From Clostridium sp. AM30-24 (lineage in GTDB: Bacteria; Bacillota; Clostridia; Lachnospirales; Lachnospiraceae), in contig NZ_QUJB01000040.1 in assembly GCF_003480435.1 (NCBI RefSeq), positions 1 to 9,294 of the forward strand: 9,294 nt of DNA. The letters run 5' to 3'. This document shows positions 1-6,598 of this stretch, piece after piece. The notes below the pieces were generated by a model, which saw only the letters and a program-made list of their open reading frames with translations, made no database searches and was not told where the DNA came from. How positions within the stretch are numbered: position 1 is the stretch's first letter; every line of letters starts with the position of its first letter. The translations under genes were made by a program, and so were the position numbers.

Positions 1-783
1 TACGCCTCGTTTATGAAGCGATTTACCGGGCACACCGAACCGTGGGGTACATTCCTGGATGTGAAGCATTGGCCGGCAATCAAAAATCCGCAAAAGTACA
101 AAGGGCAGCGCATAGTCATCGGTTCTGTGACCGATGGCTATCTGCCCCAGGAGGCTCAGTTTCAGAACACCCGAAAGCTTCTTGAGCAGCTTCGGGGCAG
201 CGAGGCGGAAATTCTCATCTGTACCAAGTCAGACTTGGTAATCCGTGATATCGACCTTCTGAAAGAACTGGGAAAGGTCACGATTTCCTGGTCGATCAAT
301 ACGCTGGACGAGGATTTCAAAAACGATATGGACAATGCCGTCAGCATCAAGCGGCGGCTGGATGCCATGAAGCAGGTTTATGACGCAGGTATCCGCACCG
401 TGTGCTTTATCGCACCGGTTTTTCCCGGTATCACGGATTTTGAGGCTATCTTCCATCAGGTCAGAAACCAATGCGACCTGATATGGCTAGAAAATCTAAA
501 TCTGCGAGGCGGATTCAAAAAAGATATCCTGGACTATATTCGTAAAAAATATCCTGACTTGGTTCCGCTGTACGACGCTATCTACAACAAGGGAGACAGA
601 AGCTACTTCCGTGGTTTGGAGGATCAAGCGGAACGGCTGGCGAAAGAATACAGCTGTCCCTTCGTGGACAACGAGCTGCCCTACGGACGAGCAGAGCCTG
701 GGCACCCGGTCATTGTGGATTACTTTTACCATGAGGAAGTGCGTGGCTCGGAAAACACCGGGCGACGCAACCCCAAAAAATAA
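1..783 (+). CDS. SPL-family radical SAM protein, 5' end outside the window
   Basis: The reading frame is open from base 1 (Y-A-S-F before the first ATG at 13), so the true start lies upstream of the window. The opening residues YASFMKRFTGH match what follows the CxxxCxxC cluster motif in radical SAM proteins related to spore photoproduct lyase (consensus C-x-YCYA). The three cluster cysteines are therefore inferred to be just off the edge. Later signatures fit a TIM-barrel radical SAM core: GSVTDGYLPQE, ILICTKSDLV, VTISWSINT and the IAPVFPGITD stretch. About 260 residues are visible, near the full length expected minus the N-terminus. The family cleaves S-adenosylmethionine to a 5'-deoxyadenosyl radical, but the substrate of this subgroup is not known to me. 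DNA repair should not be assumed. A strong terminator follows 15 bases after the stop, so this is the end of its transcript. Confidence 0.8.
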   Translation, partial: YASFMKRFTGHTEPWGTFLDVKHWPAIKNPQKYKGQRIVIGSVTDGYLPQEAQFQNTRKLLEQLRGSEAEILICTKSDLVIRDIDLLKELGKVTISWSINTLDEDFKNDMDNAVSIKRRLDAMKQVYDAGIRTVCFIAPVFPGITDFEAIFHQVRNQCDLIWLENLNLRGGFKKDILDYIRKKYPDLVPLYDAIYNKGDRSYFRGLEDQAERLAKEYSCPFVDNELPYGRAEPGHPVIVDYFYHEEVRGSENTGRRNPKK

Positions 784-798
784 TTTGTGAAATAAAAG

Positions 799-840
799 GG
801 TTCTGACATGGAGCGGTGCTTCAATGTCAGAACCTTTTTT
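799..840 (+). terminator. Rho-independent terminator after the radical SAM gene
   Basis: A perfect 11-bp stem (GGTTCTGACAT at 799-809 with ATGTCAGAACC at 824-834) encloses a 14-nt loop that can form a small inner AGC/GCT stem. Six T follow at 835-840. An ATG inside the loop region (808) opens a long frame, but a start inside a terminator hairpin is implausible. Confidence 0.93.
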
Positions 841-918
841 AGCACTGTTTACCCATTCAGAAGTTTTCTTATCCCTCTTGGAAGGACTTGTACTCCGTCC
901 ATTGCCGCAGCTCTTTTG

Positions 919-1026
919 ATGTGGAAAGTCGTATTTCCGTTCATCGGATGGGTACTCGGCGGAATTTTCGGTGGTATGAGTTTTTCGTTCACGAGTATTG
1001 TGGATTTCTTCAAATCCCTGTTCTAA
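919..1026 (+). pseudogene. Probable decayed copy of the small membrane protein encoded next door
   Basis: From ATG 919 this frame encodes 35 residues, beginning MWKVVFPFIGWVLGG and ending FFKSLF. The core resembles the intact neighbour at 1096 (WKVVFPFIGWV here, WKFVLPFIGFV there). The DNA matches too: the stretch around 911-950 aligns with 1150-1189 at most positions. The similarity continues a few codons upstream of ATG 919 (IAAALLMWK against VGAILIWK), yet no start with a ribosome binding site is found there. The frame runs back without a stop into the terminator at 799-840. I infer a tandem duplicate that has lost its N-terminus. A very short genuine membrane peptide starting at 919, or at the TTG just before it, is possible. 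Confidence 0.45.
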
Positions 1027-1095
1027 TTAATAATTTTCAAACAGAAAACAATGGATGAATATAATGATGTCACAACAAATCGAAAGGAGAAAACC

Positions 1096-1266
1096 ATGAA
1101 GAAAGTATTGTTGGCCATCGGAGGCGGCATTGGCGTCATTGTAGGTGCGATCTTGATTTGGAAGTTTGTACTTCCGTTTATTGGCTTCGTTTTTCAGCCC
1201 ATTTGGAGGTTTCTGTCCGCTTTACTAAACCGACATGAGCATAAACGACAGCGTCCCGGTTCATAA
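1096..1266 (+). CDS. Small single-pass membrane protein, function unknown
   Basis: This encodes 56 residues starting MKKVLLAIGGGIGVIVG. The ATG at 1096 is chosen over an in-frame ATG at 1051 because AGGAG at 1085-1089 sits 6 bases before it. Residues 3-35 form one long hydrophobic stretch, glycine-rich at its start and ending in IWKFVLPFIGFV. The remainder is a basic cytoplasmic-type tail (NRHEHKRQRPGS). I do not recognise the family. A second, apparently degraded version lies just upstream. The last codons overlap the left arm of a hairpin (1249-1280) that probably ends transcription. It is not obviously linked to the redox operon, which converges on it from the right. Confidence 0.6.
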   Translation: MKKVLLAIGGGIGVIVGAILIWKFVLPFIGFVFQPIWRFLSALLNRHEHKRQRPGS

Positions 1267-1280
1267 TGATTGGGACGCTG
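1249..1280. terminator. Hairpin between convergent genes, possible two-way terminator
   Basis: A perfect 9-bp GC-rich stem (CAGCGTCCC at 1249-1257 with GGGACGCTG at 1272-1280) encloses a 14-nt loop. It overlaps the stop codon of the small membrane gene and lies 28 bases beyond the msrAB stop on the other strand. Neither side has a long T run (CTTATTATAT on the plus side, TCGTTTATG on the minus side), so efficiency is uncertain. Confidence 0.55.
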
Positions 1281-1307
1281 CTTATTATATCATTGTATTA
1301 TGTGAAC

Positions 1308-2420
1308 TCATTCCTCGAACAGATACAGAAGATATCCGTAACCCTCTGCTTTCATCTTTGCGTAAGGCACAAAGCGCAGGGCCGCACTGTTGATGCAGTA
1401 GCGCACGCCATTGGGGGACTCCGGATCGCCGGTGAACACATGACCAAGGTGAGAATTTCCGGCACGGCTTCTGACCTCTGTACGGCGCATGCCGTGGCTC
1501 AGGTCCTCCAGTTCCACCACGGCAGGCTCTTCAATGGGCTTTGTGAAAGCCGGCCAGCCGCAGCCGCTCTCGTACTTATCCGTGGAGGAAAAGAGCGGCT
1601 CGCCGGTGACGACATCCACATAGATGCCCTTTTCAAACTTATCCCAGAACTCGCCTGTGAAAGCGCGCTCTGTGCCGCTCTCCTGCGTAACACGGTACTG
1701 CTCCGCCGTCAGCTTGTCCCGGATGGATTCCGCCGCGGGCTTCTGATAGTCGCCCGGATCGATGCGCAGCCGGGAAAACAGCTCCATCTCCGCGCGCGGG
1801 ATGTGGCAGTAGCCGTTCGGGTTCTTTTCGAGGTAGTTCTGGTGGTACTCCTCGGCGGGGTAATAGTTCTTGAGTGGACCTATCTCCACGAAGAACTTTT
1901 CACTGCGTCCCCGCTCGATCTCCGCGATGCGCTCCACCGTTTCCTTCGCGCTTTCGTTGGTGTAATAGACACCGGTCTGATACTGGCTGCCCCGGTCGTT
2001 GCCCTGCCGGTTCTCCACCGTGGGGTCGATCACATAGAAGTAGGCCAGCAGCAGGGCGTCGAGACTCACCTGTCCGGGGTCATACTCCACCCGCACGGTC
2101 TCCCGGAAACCGGTGTTCCCTTTGCAGACGGTCTTGTAATCGGCATCCGCCTCGCAGGTGCCGTTGGCATAGCCGCTCTCGGCATCGATGACGCCGGGGA
2201 TGGACTGCATCAGCTGTTCCATGCCCCAGAAGCAGCCGCCCGCCAGATATATGACATTTTCCGTGGTATCCATATACATGCTTCCTTCACCAGACATATC
2301 AGAGGGCTGTCCGGTCATTTCCTTCTCGTCCGTTTTCTGCGGCATATTTTTCTGCCCGGCGGCGCAGCCGCTCAGCAGCAGTACCGCGGTGAGCAGAAGC
2401 GGCAATACTCTCCGATACAT
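1308..2420 (-). CDS. msrAB: MsrA-MsrB fusion lipoprotein, peptide methionine sulfoxide reductase
   Basis: This 370-residue protein carries both stereospecific methionine sulfoxide reductases. Residues 1-19 are a lipoprotein signal peptide with lipobox LLSGC, predicting attachment to the outer face of the membrane at C19. A Met/Gly/Ser linker follows. The MsrA domain starts near residue 55 with GGCFWG (catalytic C63), which reduces S-sulfoxides. The MsrB domain spans about 240-352 with SGCGWPAF (C287, probable resolving Cys) and [11 protein letters not shown] (C342, catalytic), reducing R-sulfoxides. The CxxC pairs of zinc-type MsrB are not seen. AAGGAGG lies 7 bases before the ATG, and the TlpA-like gene ends 36 bases upstream. 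In Neisseria PilB, MsrA/MsrB domains receive electrons from a TlpA-like thioredoxin domain. Here that role probably falls to the upstream gene. Confidence 0.95.
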   Translation of the reverse strand: MYRRVLPLLLTAVLLLSGCAAGQKNMPQKTDEKEMTGQPSDMSGEGSMYMDTTENVIYLAGGCFWGMEQLMQSIPGVIDAESGYANGTCEADADYKTVCKGNTGFRETVRVEYDPGQVSLDALLLAYFYVIDPTVENRQGNDRGSQYQTGVYYTNESAKETVERIAEIERGRSEKFFVEIGPLKNYYPAEEYHQNYLEKNPNGYCHIPRAEMELFSRLRIDPGDYQKPAAESIRDKLTAEQYRVTQESGTERAFTGEFWDKFEKGIYVDVVTGEPLFSSTDKYESGCGWPAFTKPIEEPAVVELEDLSHGMRRTEVRSRAGNSHLGHVFTGDPESPNGVRYCINSAALRFVPYAKMKAEGYGYLLYLFEE

Positions 2421-2456
2421 GGTGTATCCTCCTTTCTGAGAAGATAAATTCGTTTG

Positions 2457-3416
2457 TCAGCGCATATCGGCGGCAAGAGCCTGGTCGATGAGCTTTTGCA
2501 GCGTCTCCGCCTGCTTCTTTTCCGTGATGGCGCCTACGATGGGTTCACCCACGATATTGCCGCTGCGGTCGACTACATAGGTGGTAGGATAGGCAAAGAT
2601 GTTGGTGGTAAACTTTCCCGCCTCACCGTCGGAGTCAAAATACACATTCTGATAGGTGGCGCCCTTCTTGGCAAGCACAGCCTTCGCCTCGGAAATTGCC
2701 GTTTCGTCGCCGTCCAGCGTGAAGGTGTTGACGCCGATGAGGGAGCCGCCCTTCTCCGCCAGTTCCTTGTTCAGCGCATCCAGCTCGGAAAGCTCGCCTA
2801 CGCAGGGATTGCAGGTGGTGAACCAGAAATTCACCACGGTGACGGCGTTGGCGGAGAACAGCTCGTCGCTCTTCACCGTGTTGCCATCCAGGTCCTTGCC
2901 CTCAAAGACGGGGAATTTCTGCATGCTGCCGTCATCAGGCGGCGTGGTCATGTCGCTGCCCGCGGGCACGCTCATAGCGCCATCCATGGATTGCTGCATG
3001 ATCTCGGGATACTTTTCTTCCAACTCGGTCAGCCTGTTTTCAATATTGCTGATCTCCATGGCTGACTCCTTCAGCCACTCATACTCCTTGTCGGTGAACT
3101 GCTCTTTAGCGGCCTCGACGGTATCCAGCAGGAAGTCGCCGTAGTTTTTCCCGTCCTCGATCATGGCCATGCCCTTGTCAGCCTCCGTAAAGACCTTTTC
3201 CCACAGCTCGGTATTTTCCGACAGGATCGCGTTCTCCTGCTCCAGCAGCTCCTTGTGCAGGGCGAGCGCCTCCTCGGCGTTTTTCGGCTCGCCAGTCATG
3301 GAGGAGCCGTTGCCGCTCATGTCGCCCATCTTGTCATTGTTCTTCATGCCGCAGGCCGCCAGGGCCAGCACCATCAGCACGGCAAAAGCCAGTGCAAAAA
3401 TTCTCTTCCTGTTCAT
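2457..3416 (-). CDS. TlpA-like thioredoxin-fold lipoprotein with extended helical N-terminal region
   Basis: This encodes 319 residues. The start at 3416 is chosen because GGAGG lies 7 bases upstream and a lipoprotein signal follows directly (MNRKRIFALAF, lipobox LALAAC, C22). The frame is open further upstream, but that part lies antisense to nothing useful and within the preceding gene. After a Met/Gly/Ser linker (residues 24-45), residues 46-145 are rich in E, K, L and A and look helical, possibly coiled coil. The thioredoxin fold begins near 168, with the active site TTCNPC (C202, C205) and the cis-proline motif AYPTT (P277). TlpA-type proteins act as extracytoplasmic thiol reductases. 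Here it is the obvious electron donor to MsrAB. Its ATG overlaps the stop of the 4Fe-4S gene (ATGA), indicating translational coupling. The 100-residue helical insert is longer than usual for the family. Confidence 0.9.
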   Translation of the reverse strand: MNRKRIFALAFAVLMVLALAACGMKNNDKMGDMSGNGSSMTGEPKNAEEALALHKELLEQENAILSENTELWEKVFTEADKGMAMIEDGKNYGDFLLDTVEAAKEQFTDKEYEWLKESAMEISNIENRLTELEEKYPEIMQQSMDGAMSVPAGSDMTTPPDDGSMQKFPVFEGKDLDGNTVKSDELFSANAVTVVNFWFTTCNPCVGELSELDALNKELAEKGGSLIGVNTFTLDGDETAISEAKAVLAKKGATYQNVYFDSDGEAGKFTTNIFAYPTTYVVDRSGNIVGEPIVGAITEKKQAETLQKLIDQALAADMR

Positions 3417-4330
3417 TTTGATTCCTCCATCGTTGTTTTCTTTGTTGTTTCTTTCCCGTTGCCGAAGCCGTAGCGGAAGCACACGGCGTTCGTTGGACAG
3501 GCGCGGATGCACATTCCGCAGCGGATGCACTCGGTATGGTTGGGCGTTTTCGTCACATCCACATCCATCTTGCAGGCTCTGGCGCATTTCCCGCAGGAAA
3601 CGCACTTATTCTTATCCACCTTCATCTGGAAGAGGGACACCCGGTTGAACAGCGCGTAGAACGCGCCCAGCGGGCAGAGCCACTTGCAGAACGGTCGGTA
3701 GAACAGTACGCTCAGCGCAATCACCGACAGCAGGATGCTGAATTTCCATGTAAACAGCTTGCCCAGCGCCGCCCGGATGCCGGAATTGGCAAGGGACAGC
3801 GGGATGGCTCCCTCCAGCACGCCTTGGGGGCAGAGGTATTTGCAGAAGAATGGGTCACCCATGCCAACATCGTTCACAAGGAACGCCGGTAGCAGGAAAA
3901 CCATCACCAGCAGGACAGCGTATTTCAGGTATGTCAGCGGCTTCAGCCTCTTTGTAGAAAGCTTCTTAGTGGGGATTTTGTGCAGCAGCTCCTGAAACCA
4001 GCCGAAGGGGCATAGAAAGCCGCAGATAAAGCGCCCCAGCAGCACGCCCAGCAGAATGAGAAAGCCTGTGATATAGTAGGAGAAGCTGAACCTGGAAGAC
4101 CCCACCACCGCCTGAAACGCCCCAATGGGGCAGGCCCCGGACGCCGCCGGACAGGAGTAGCAGTTCAGCCCCGGCACGCAGGCGGTCTTCCCCGCCCCCT
4201 GATACAGTCCGCCCTTGAGATAGTTCGGCAGGTGCAGGTTGGTCAGCAGCGTCGCCCCCGCCTGAATCCAGCCCCGGAAGCGGGACATGGTCTGTGAAAT
4301 GCCTGAAAACTTTTTACCCAATTCCCACAC
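3413..4330 (-). CDS. Membrane polyferredoxin-like 4Fe-4S protein
   Basis: This protein of up to 305 residues is related to the NapH/NosR C-terminal/YccM group of membrane iron-sulfur proteins. Cysteines at 51, 57, 60 and 67 lie in a GLNCYSCPAASGACPIGA-type segment. Three CxxxCP motifs follow (103/107, 163/167, 215/219) at the ends of hydrophobic segments. Two classical 4Fe-4S ferredoxin motifs occur near the C-terminus (CVSCGKCARAC from 243, CIRCGMCIRAC from 268). Predicted membrane spans are about 84-105, 135-153 and 196-213. The likely role is moving electrons from a cytosolic carrier across the membrane to extracytoplasmic thiols, which is inferred from neighbours. The start is uncertain: the first candidate is GTG 4330, overlapping the microprotein gene by 17 bases. 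TTG 4321, which has GGAG about 10 bases upstream, and ATG 4288 are alternatives. The gene ends in the ATGA overlap with the TlpA gene. Confidence 0.88.
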   Translation of the reverse strand: MWELGKKFSGISQTMSRFRGWIQAGATLLTNLHLPNYLKGGLYQGAGKTACVPGLNCYSCPAASGACPIGAFQAVVGSSRFSFSYYITGFLILLGVLLGRFICGFLCPFGWFQELLHKIPTKKLSTKRLKPLTYLKYAVLLVMVFLLPAFLVNDVGMGDPFFCKYLCPQGVLEGAIPLSLANSGIRAALGKLFTWKFSILLSVIALSVLFYRPFCKWLCPLGAFYALFNRVSLFQMKVDKNKCVSCGKCARACKMDVDVTKTPNHTECIRCGMCIRACPTNAVCFRYGFGNGKETTKKTTMEESK

Positions 4331-4460
4331 ACTCCAGACATAATTTGATTGCTTTGCTCAGCACTGTCGCCGCCTCGCCCCGCCAGACACCGAAGCACAG
4401 CATGGCGGCTCCGGCCATCAGCAGCACGATCTGCGCCGCTGCCTTTTTCCTACAGCTCAT
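4314..4460 (-). CDS. CD1871A-type CXXC microprotein, membrane anchored
   Basis: This 48-residue protein begins MSCRKKAAAQIVLL and ends CLECVGIG. Three basic residues precede one hydrophobic span (about 8-26), then GVWRGEAATVL and a C-terminal CLEC motif (C41, C44). The positive-inside rule places the CXXC outside the membrane. The length, the (R)GE-x-A-x-V segment and the CLEC-GIG ending match what I know of the small CD1871A family of CXXC proteins in Clostridia, recalled without a search. It is the first gene of the leftward operon. AAAGGG/GGTGA lies 6-12 bases before the ATG, and its 3' end overlaps the likely start of the 4Fe-4S gene. I infer a thiol relay or assembly partner between the iron-sulfur protein and the TlpA lipoprotein. 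No function is proven. Confidence 0.8.
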   Translation of the reverse strand: MSCRKKAAAQIVLLMAGAAMLCFGVWRGEAATVLSKAIKLCLECVGIG

Positions 4461-4491
4461 TTTTCATCACCCTTTCCGATTTTCTGCCCCC

Positions 4492-4520
4492 ATCATAGCG
4501 CAGGAGAGTTAAAGTCTATG
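4492..4520 (-). promoter_or_regulatory. Candidate promoter of the leftward redox operon
   Basis: On the minus strand TATGAT (4497-4492) is a good -10 candidate, 32 bases before the microprotein start. No good -35 sits at 17 bases. TAGACT (4518-4513) matches four of six positions but at a 15-base spacing. The weak -35 lies among the TTAAC half-sites, which would fit activation by the divergently encoded response regulator. Confidence 0.4.
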
Positions 4521-4539
4521 TTAAGAACGAAAACTTAAC
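4508..4539. promoter_or_regulatory. Probable response-regulator operator in the divergent intergenic region
   Basis: Three TTAAC half-sites occur within 32 bases: GTTAA at 4508-4512 and 4520-4524 (same orientation, 12 bases apart) and TTAAC at 4535-4539 (opposite orientation, forming GTTAAG-N8-CTTAAC with the second). Direct repeats about one helical turn apart are typical of OmpR/PhoB-family binding sites. The array lies just upstream of the -10 elements of both divergent operons. Confidence 0.5.
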
Positions 4540-4566
4540 GCAAACCTTATCTGTTTTTGCTATAAT
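4535..4566 (+). promoter_or_regulatory. Promoter of the two-component operon
   Basis: TATAAT at 4561-4566 is preceded by TG at 4558-4559, giving an extended -10 element 42 bases before the response-regulator start. The nearest -35-like hexamer is TTAACG at 4535-4540, at a long 20-base spacing and overlapping a TTAAC half-site. This suggests an extended -10 promoter under autoregulation. Confidence 0.6.
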
Positions 4567-4607
4567 GAAAGCAACACAAAAACGAAGAAATAAAAAGGAG
4601 GGCTCTT

Positions 4608-5285
4608 ATGCACCTTTTAGTAATTGAAGATGAACGCGCCCTGTGCGAGACCATCGTTCGCAGCCTGCGGCGGCTGGCCTACAGCGTGGATTTCTGCTAT
4701 GACGGGGAAACGGCACTGGAGCTTCTGGGCGTGGAACGATACGATCTGGTGCTTCTTGATCTGAATCTGCCGAAAAAGGACGGCATGACGGTGCTGCGCA
4801 CCCTGCGGCAGACTGACCGGGAGACGCGGGTGCTGATCCTCTCCGCCCGCAGCGAAGTGGAGGACAAGGTGCAGGGGCTGGATGCCGGGGCAAATGACTA
4901 TCTGGCGAAGCCCTTCCACTTGGCGGAGCTGGAGGCCCGCATCCGCAGCCTGACATTGCGGCAGTTCACCCAGCAGGATGTGCTGCTAAGCTGCGGAGGC
5001 CTGACCTTTGACACCCGCTCCCGTACCGCCACCGTCAACGGGCAGACGCTGACGCTCACCCGGAAGGAAACGGGAATCCTGGAATACCTGATGGTGCATC
5101 AGGGGCGGCCCGTAAGTCAGGAGGAGCTAATGGATCATGTTTGGGACAATAGTGTGGACAGCTTCAGCAATTCCATTCGCGTCCACATCTCCGCCCTGCG
5201 CAAAAAGCTCCGCGCCGTGCTGGGCTATGACCCCATCCGCAACCGCATCGGCGAGGGATATCTGATGGGAGGCGAGGAAGCATGA
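4608..5285 (+). CDS. OmpR/PhoB-type response regulator
   Basis: This encodes 225 residues. The receiver domain covers about 1-115, with acidic residues E7/D8, phospho-acceptor D51 (LVLLDLNLP), S79 and K101 (AKPF), a complete switch set. A winged-helix DNA-binding domain covers about 127-222, with LTRKETGILEYL, SNSIRVHISALRKKL and GEGYLMG as its recognisable parts. The ATG follows AAGGAGGG by 7 bases. The stop overlaps the histidine kinase start as ATGA. It is divergent from the methionine sulfoxide repair operon. The shared TTAAC array suggests it regulates both that operon and itself. The stimulus is unknown; an envelope oxidative or thiol stress signal is inferred only from context. Confidence 0.94.
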   Translation: MHLLVIEDERALCETIVRSLRRLAYSVDFCYDGETALELLGVERYDLVLLDLNLPKKDGMTVLRTLRQTDRETRVLILSARSEVEDKVQGLDAGANDYLAKPFHLAELEARIRSLTLRQFTQQDVLLSCGGLTFDTRSRTATVNGQTLTLTRKETGILEYLMVHQGRPVSQEELMDHVWDNSVDSFSNSIRVHISALRKKLRAVLGYDPIRNRIGEGYLMGGEEA

Positions 5286-6433
5286 AGCGTCTTTCTTTGC
5301 AGTGGCGCATCACGCTGATGACCGTCCTGCTCATCGGCATCACCTGCGTGGCCATGAATTTGCTGCTGTGCACCTCCGGTGTGTACTATATGGACACCAT
5401 TGCGGACAGCTTACAAGGCGGCGGCACGGTGATCCTGAATGATGGCGGAGCGGCGAGCTTTGACCCGCAGCTCATAGCGCCCAACGAGGAGTTGACCATC
5501 GTCGTCGATGGGGTGCAGGGGCGCTTCCGCACCACCAACTGGTACATCACGGCGGCGGTAACGCTGCTCAGCGGCATCCTCGCCTATTTCGTCAGCGGAC
5601 GCGCTCTCAAGCCCCTGCGCAGCTTTACCTCGCAGGTGGAGCAGGTGCAGCTGAACAATCTTGCTGATATGAGGATCGATGAAGACGCTATTTCGGAGTT
5701 CCGGCAGCTGAGCCGCTCGTTCAACCAGATGCTGGAGCGGCTGAACAACGCCTTTTCCGCCCAGCGGCAGTTCACCGGAAACGCCGCCCACGAGCTGCGC
5801 ACGCCACTGGCACTAATGCAGGCGCAGTTGGAGCTGTTTTCCGCGGAGCATCCTGATGTGCGGCCGGAGACGGCGGAGTTCCTCACGCTTTTGCGTGAGC
5901 AGACGGAACGGCTGATACAGTTGACCAGGACACTGTTGGAGATGAGCAATCTGCGGCAGGTGGAGCGGAACGAGCGGATCCAGCTCGCTCCCATGGTCGA
6001 GGAGATCTTCACAGATCTTGCGCCGCTCTCAGATAAGCTCGGCGTCACGCTGACGGCGGAGGGCGACGGCATTATGACCGGCAGCGATGCACTGATCTAC
6101 CGGCTGATCTTCAACCTGACGGAGAATGCTGTCAAGTACAACCGGCCGGGCGGCTCGGTACGGGTTTCTGTCACTCAGGAGTTGGAAAAGCTCCTGCTCC
6201 GCGTCTCCGACACCGGCTGCGGCATCCCGGAGGTGTATCAGCGCAGTATCTTCCAGCCCTTCTTCCGGGTGGACAAGTCTCGCAGCCGGGAATACGGTGG
6301 CGCAGGACTGGGGCTCTCACTGGTATGGGAGATCGCCGACCTCCACGGCGGCTCCGTTTGGGTGGAGAAAAGTTCGGAGAAGGGCACTACCATTGCGGTG
6401 GGGTTGCCAACGCAACAATCAACGAAGCCTTAA
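5282..6433 (+). CDS. HAMP-domain sensor histidine kinase
   Basis: This encodes 383 residues. Two membrane spans (about 9-30 and 85-106) bracket a short extracytoplasmic loop of roughly 55 residues. A HAMP linker follows (SGRALKPLRSF onward). The dimerisation/phospho-acceptor box is NAAHELRTPLALM with H170. The ATPase domain has the N box (NLTENAVKYN, N282), G1 (DTGCGIP, D310), the F box (FQPFFRVDKS) and G2 (GGAGLGLSLV). All catalytic boxes are intact. The start overlaps the response-regulator stop by four bases, and GAGG lies just upstream. The small sensor loop has no recognisable ligand domain, so sensing may occur in the membrane or through a partner such as the lipoproteins. No convincing terminator follows: a CGCCGC/GCGGCG stem at 6453-6479 lacks a T run. 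Confidence 0.94.
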   Translation: MKRLSLQWRITLMTVLLIGITCVAMNLLLCTSGVYYMDTIADSLQGGGTVILNDGGAASFDPQLIAPNEELTIVVDGVQGRFRTTNWYITAAVTLLSGILAYFVSGRALKPLRSFTSQVEQVQLNNLADMRIDEDAISEFRQLSRSFNQMLERLNNAFSAQRQFTGNAAHELRTPLALMQAQLELFSAEHPDVRPETAEFLTLLREQTERLIQLTRTLLEMSNLRQVERNERIQLAPMVEEIFTDLAPLSDKLGVTLTAEGDGIMTGSDALIYRLIFNLTENAVKYNRPGGSVRVSVTQELEKLLLRVSDTGCGIPEVYQRSIFQPFFRVDKSRSREYGGAGLGLSLVWEIADLHGGSVWVEKSSEKGTTIAVGLPTQQSTKP

Positions 6434-6598
6434 AACCCTTTTATTCGTTTTTCGCCGCTTCGCTTGCCGCCCTGCGGCGTTCCTCTCCGTATGGGGCGGT
6501 CAGCCTGTTTATGAGGTCGGTGTTGTGATATAATGCGTTTTTTCCGGCTCTACACAGGAATCAGCGAGCTTCGTCCCTCGTGACCGCTTTTTCTCTGA
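6434..6598. other. Intergenic stretch after the kinase, no intact gene
   Basis: No supported gene lies here. The stretch holds a weak hairpin (6453-6458 with 6474-6479) not followed by T residues, and a promoter-like extended -10 element at 6526-6534. A short frame just before 6598 (FFSER) may belong to the broken gene that follows, in a different phase. Confidence 0.5.
6506..6534 (+). promoter_or_regulatory. Weak candidate promoter in the intergenic stretch
   Basis: TATAAT at 6529-6534 has TG at 6526-6527, so it reads as an extended -10. The hexamer 17 bases upstream (TGTTTA at 6506-6511) is a poor -35. It points at the gene remnant at 6599-6739 and may be a leftover of that gene or chance. 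Confidence 0.25.

Noticed and set aside
1..783. Radical SAM gene considered as a true pseudogene lacking its cluster cysteines
   Set aside because: The frame is open to the first base of the window, and the missing motif would lie immediately upstream, so truncation is only an effect of the window edge.
1266..2447. A 393-codon open frame on the plus strand opposite msrAB
   Set aside because: It lies antisense to a gene with all catalytic motifs, has low-complexity composition typical of a GC-rich shadow frame and no family signature.
2454..3144. Open frames on the plus strand opposite the TlpA-like gene
   Set aside because: They mirror the codon structure of the real gene on the other strand, have no ribosome binding sites and no recognisable motifs.
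3417..3605. N-terminal extension of the TlpA-like protein by 63 residues
   Set aside because: The extension overlaps the 4Fe-4S cluster region of the preceding gene in another frame. The lipoprotein signal and GGAGG site show that translation starts at 3416.
4606..4956. Minus-strand frames opposite the response regulator
   Set aside because: Pro/Ser/Arg-rich composition with no motifs, fully covered by a complete response-regulator gene.
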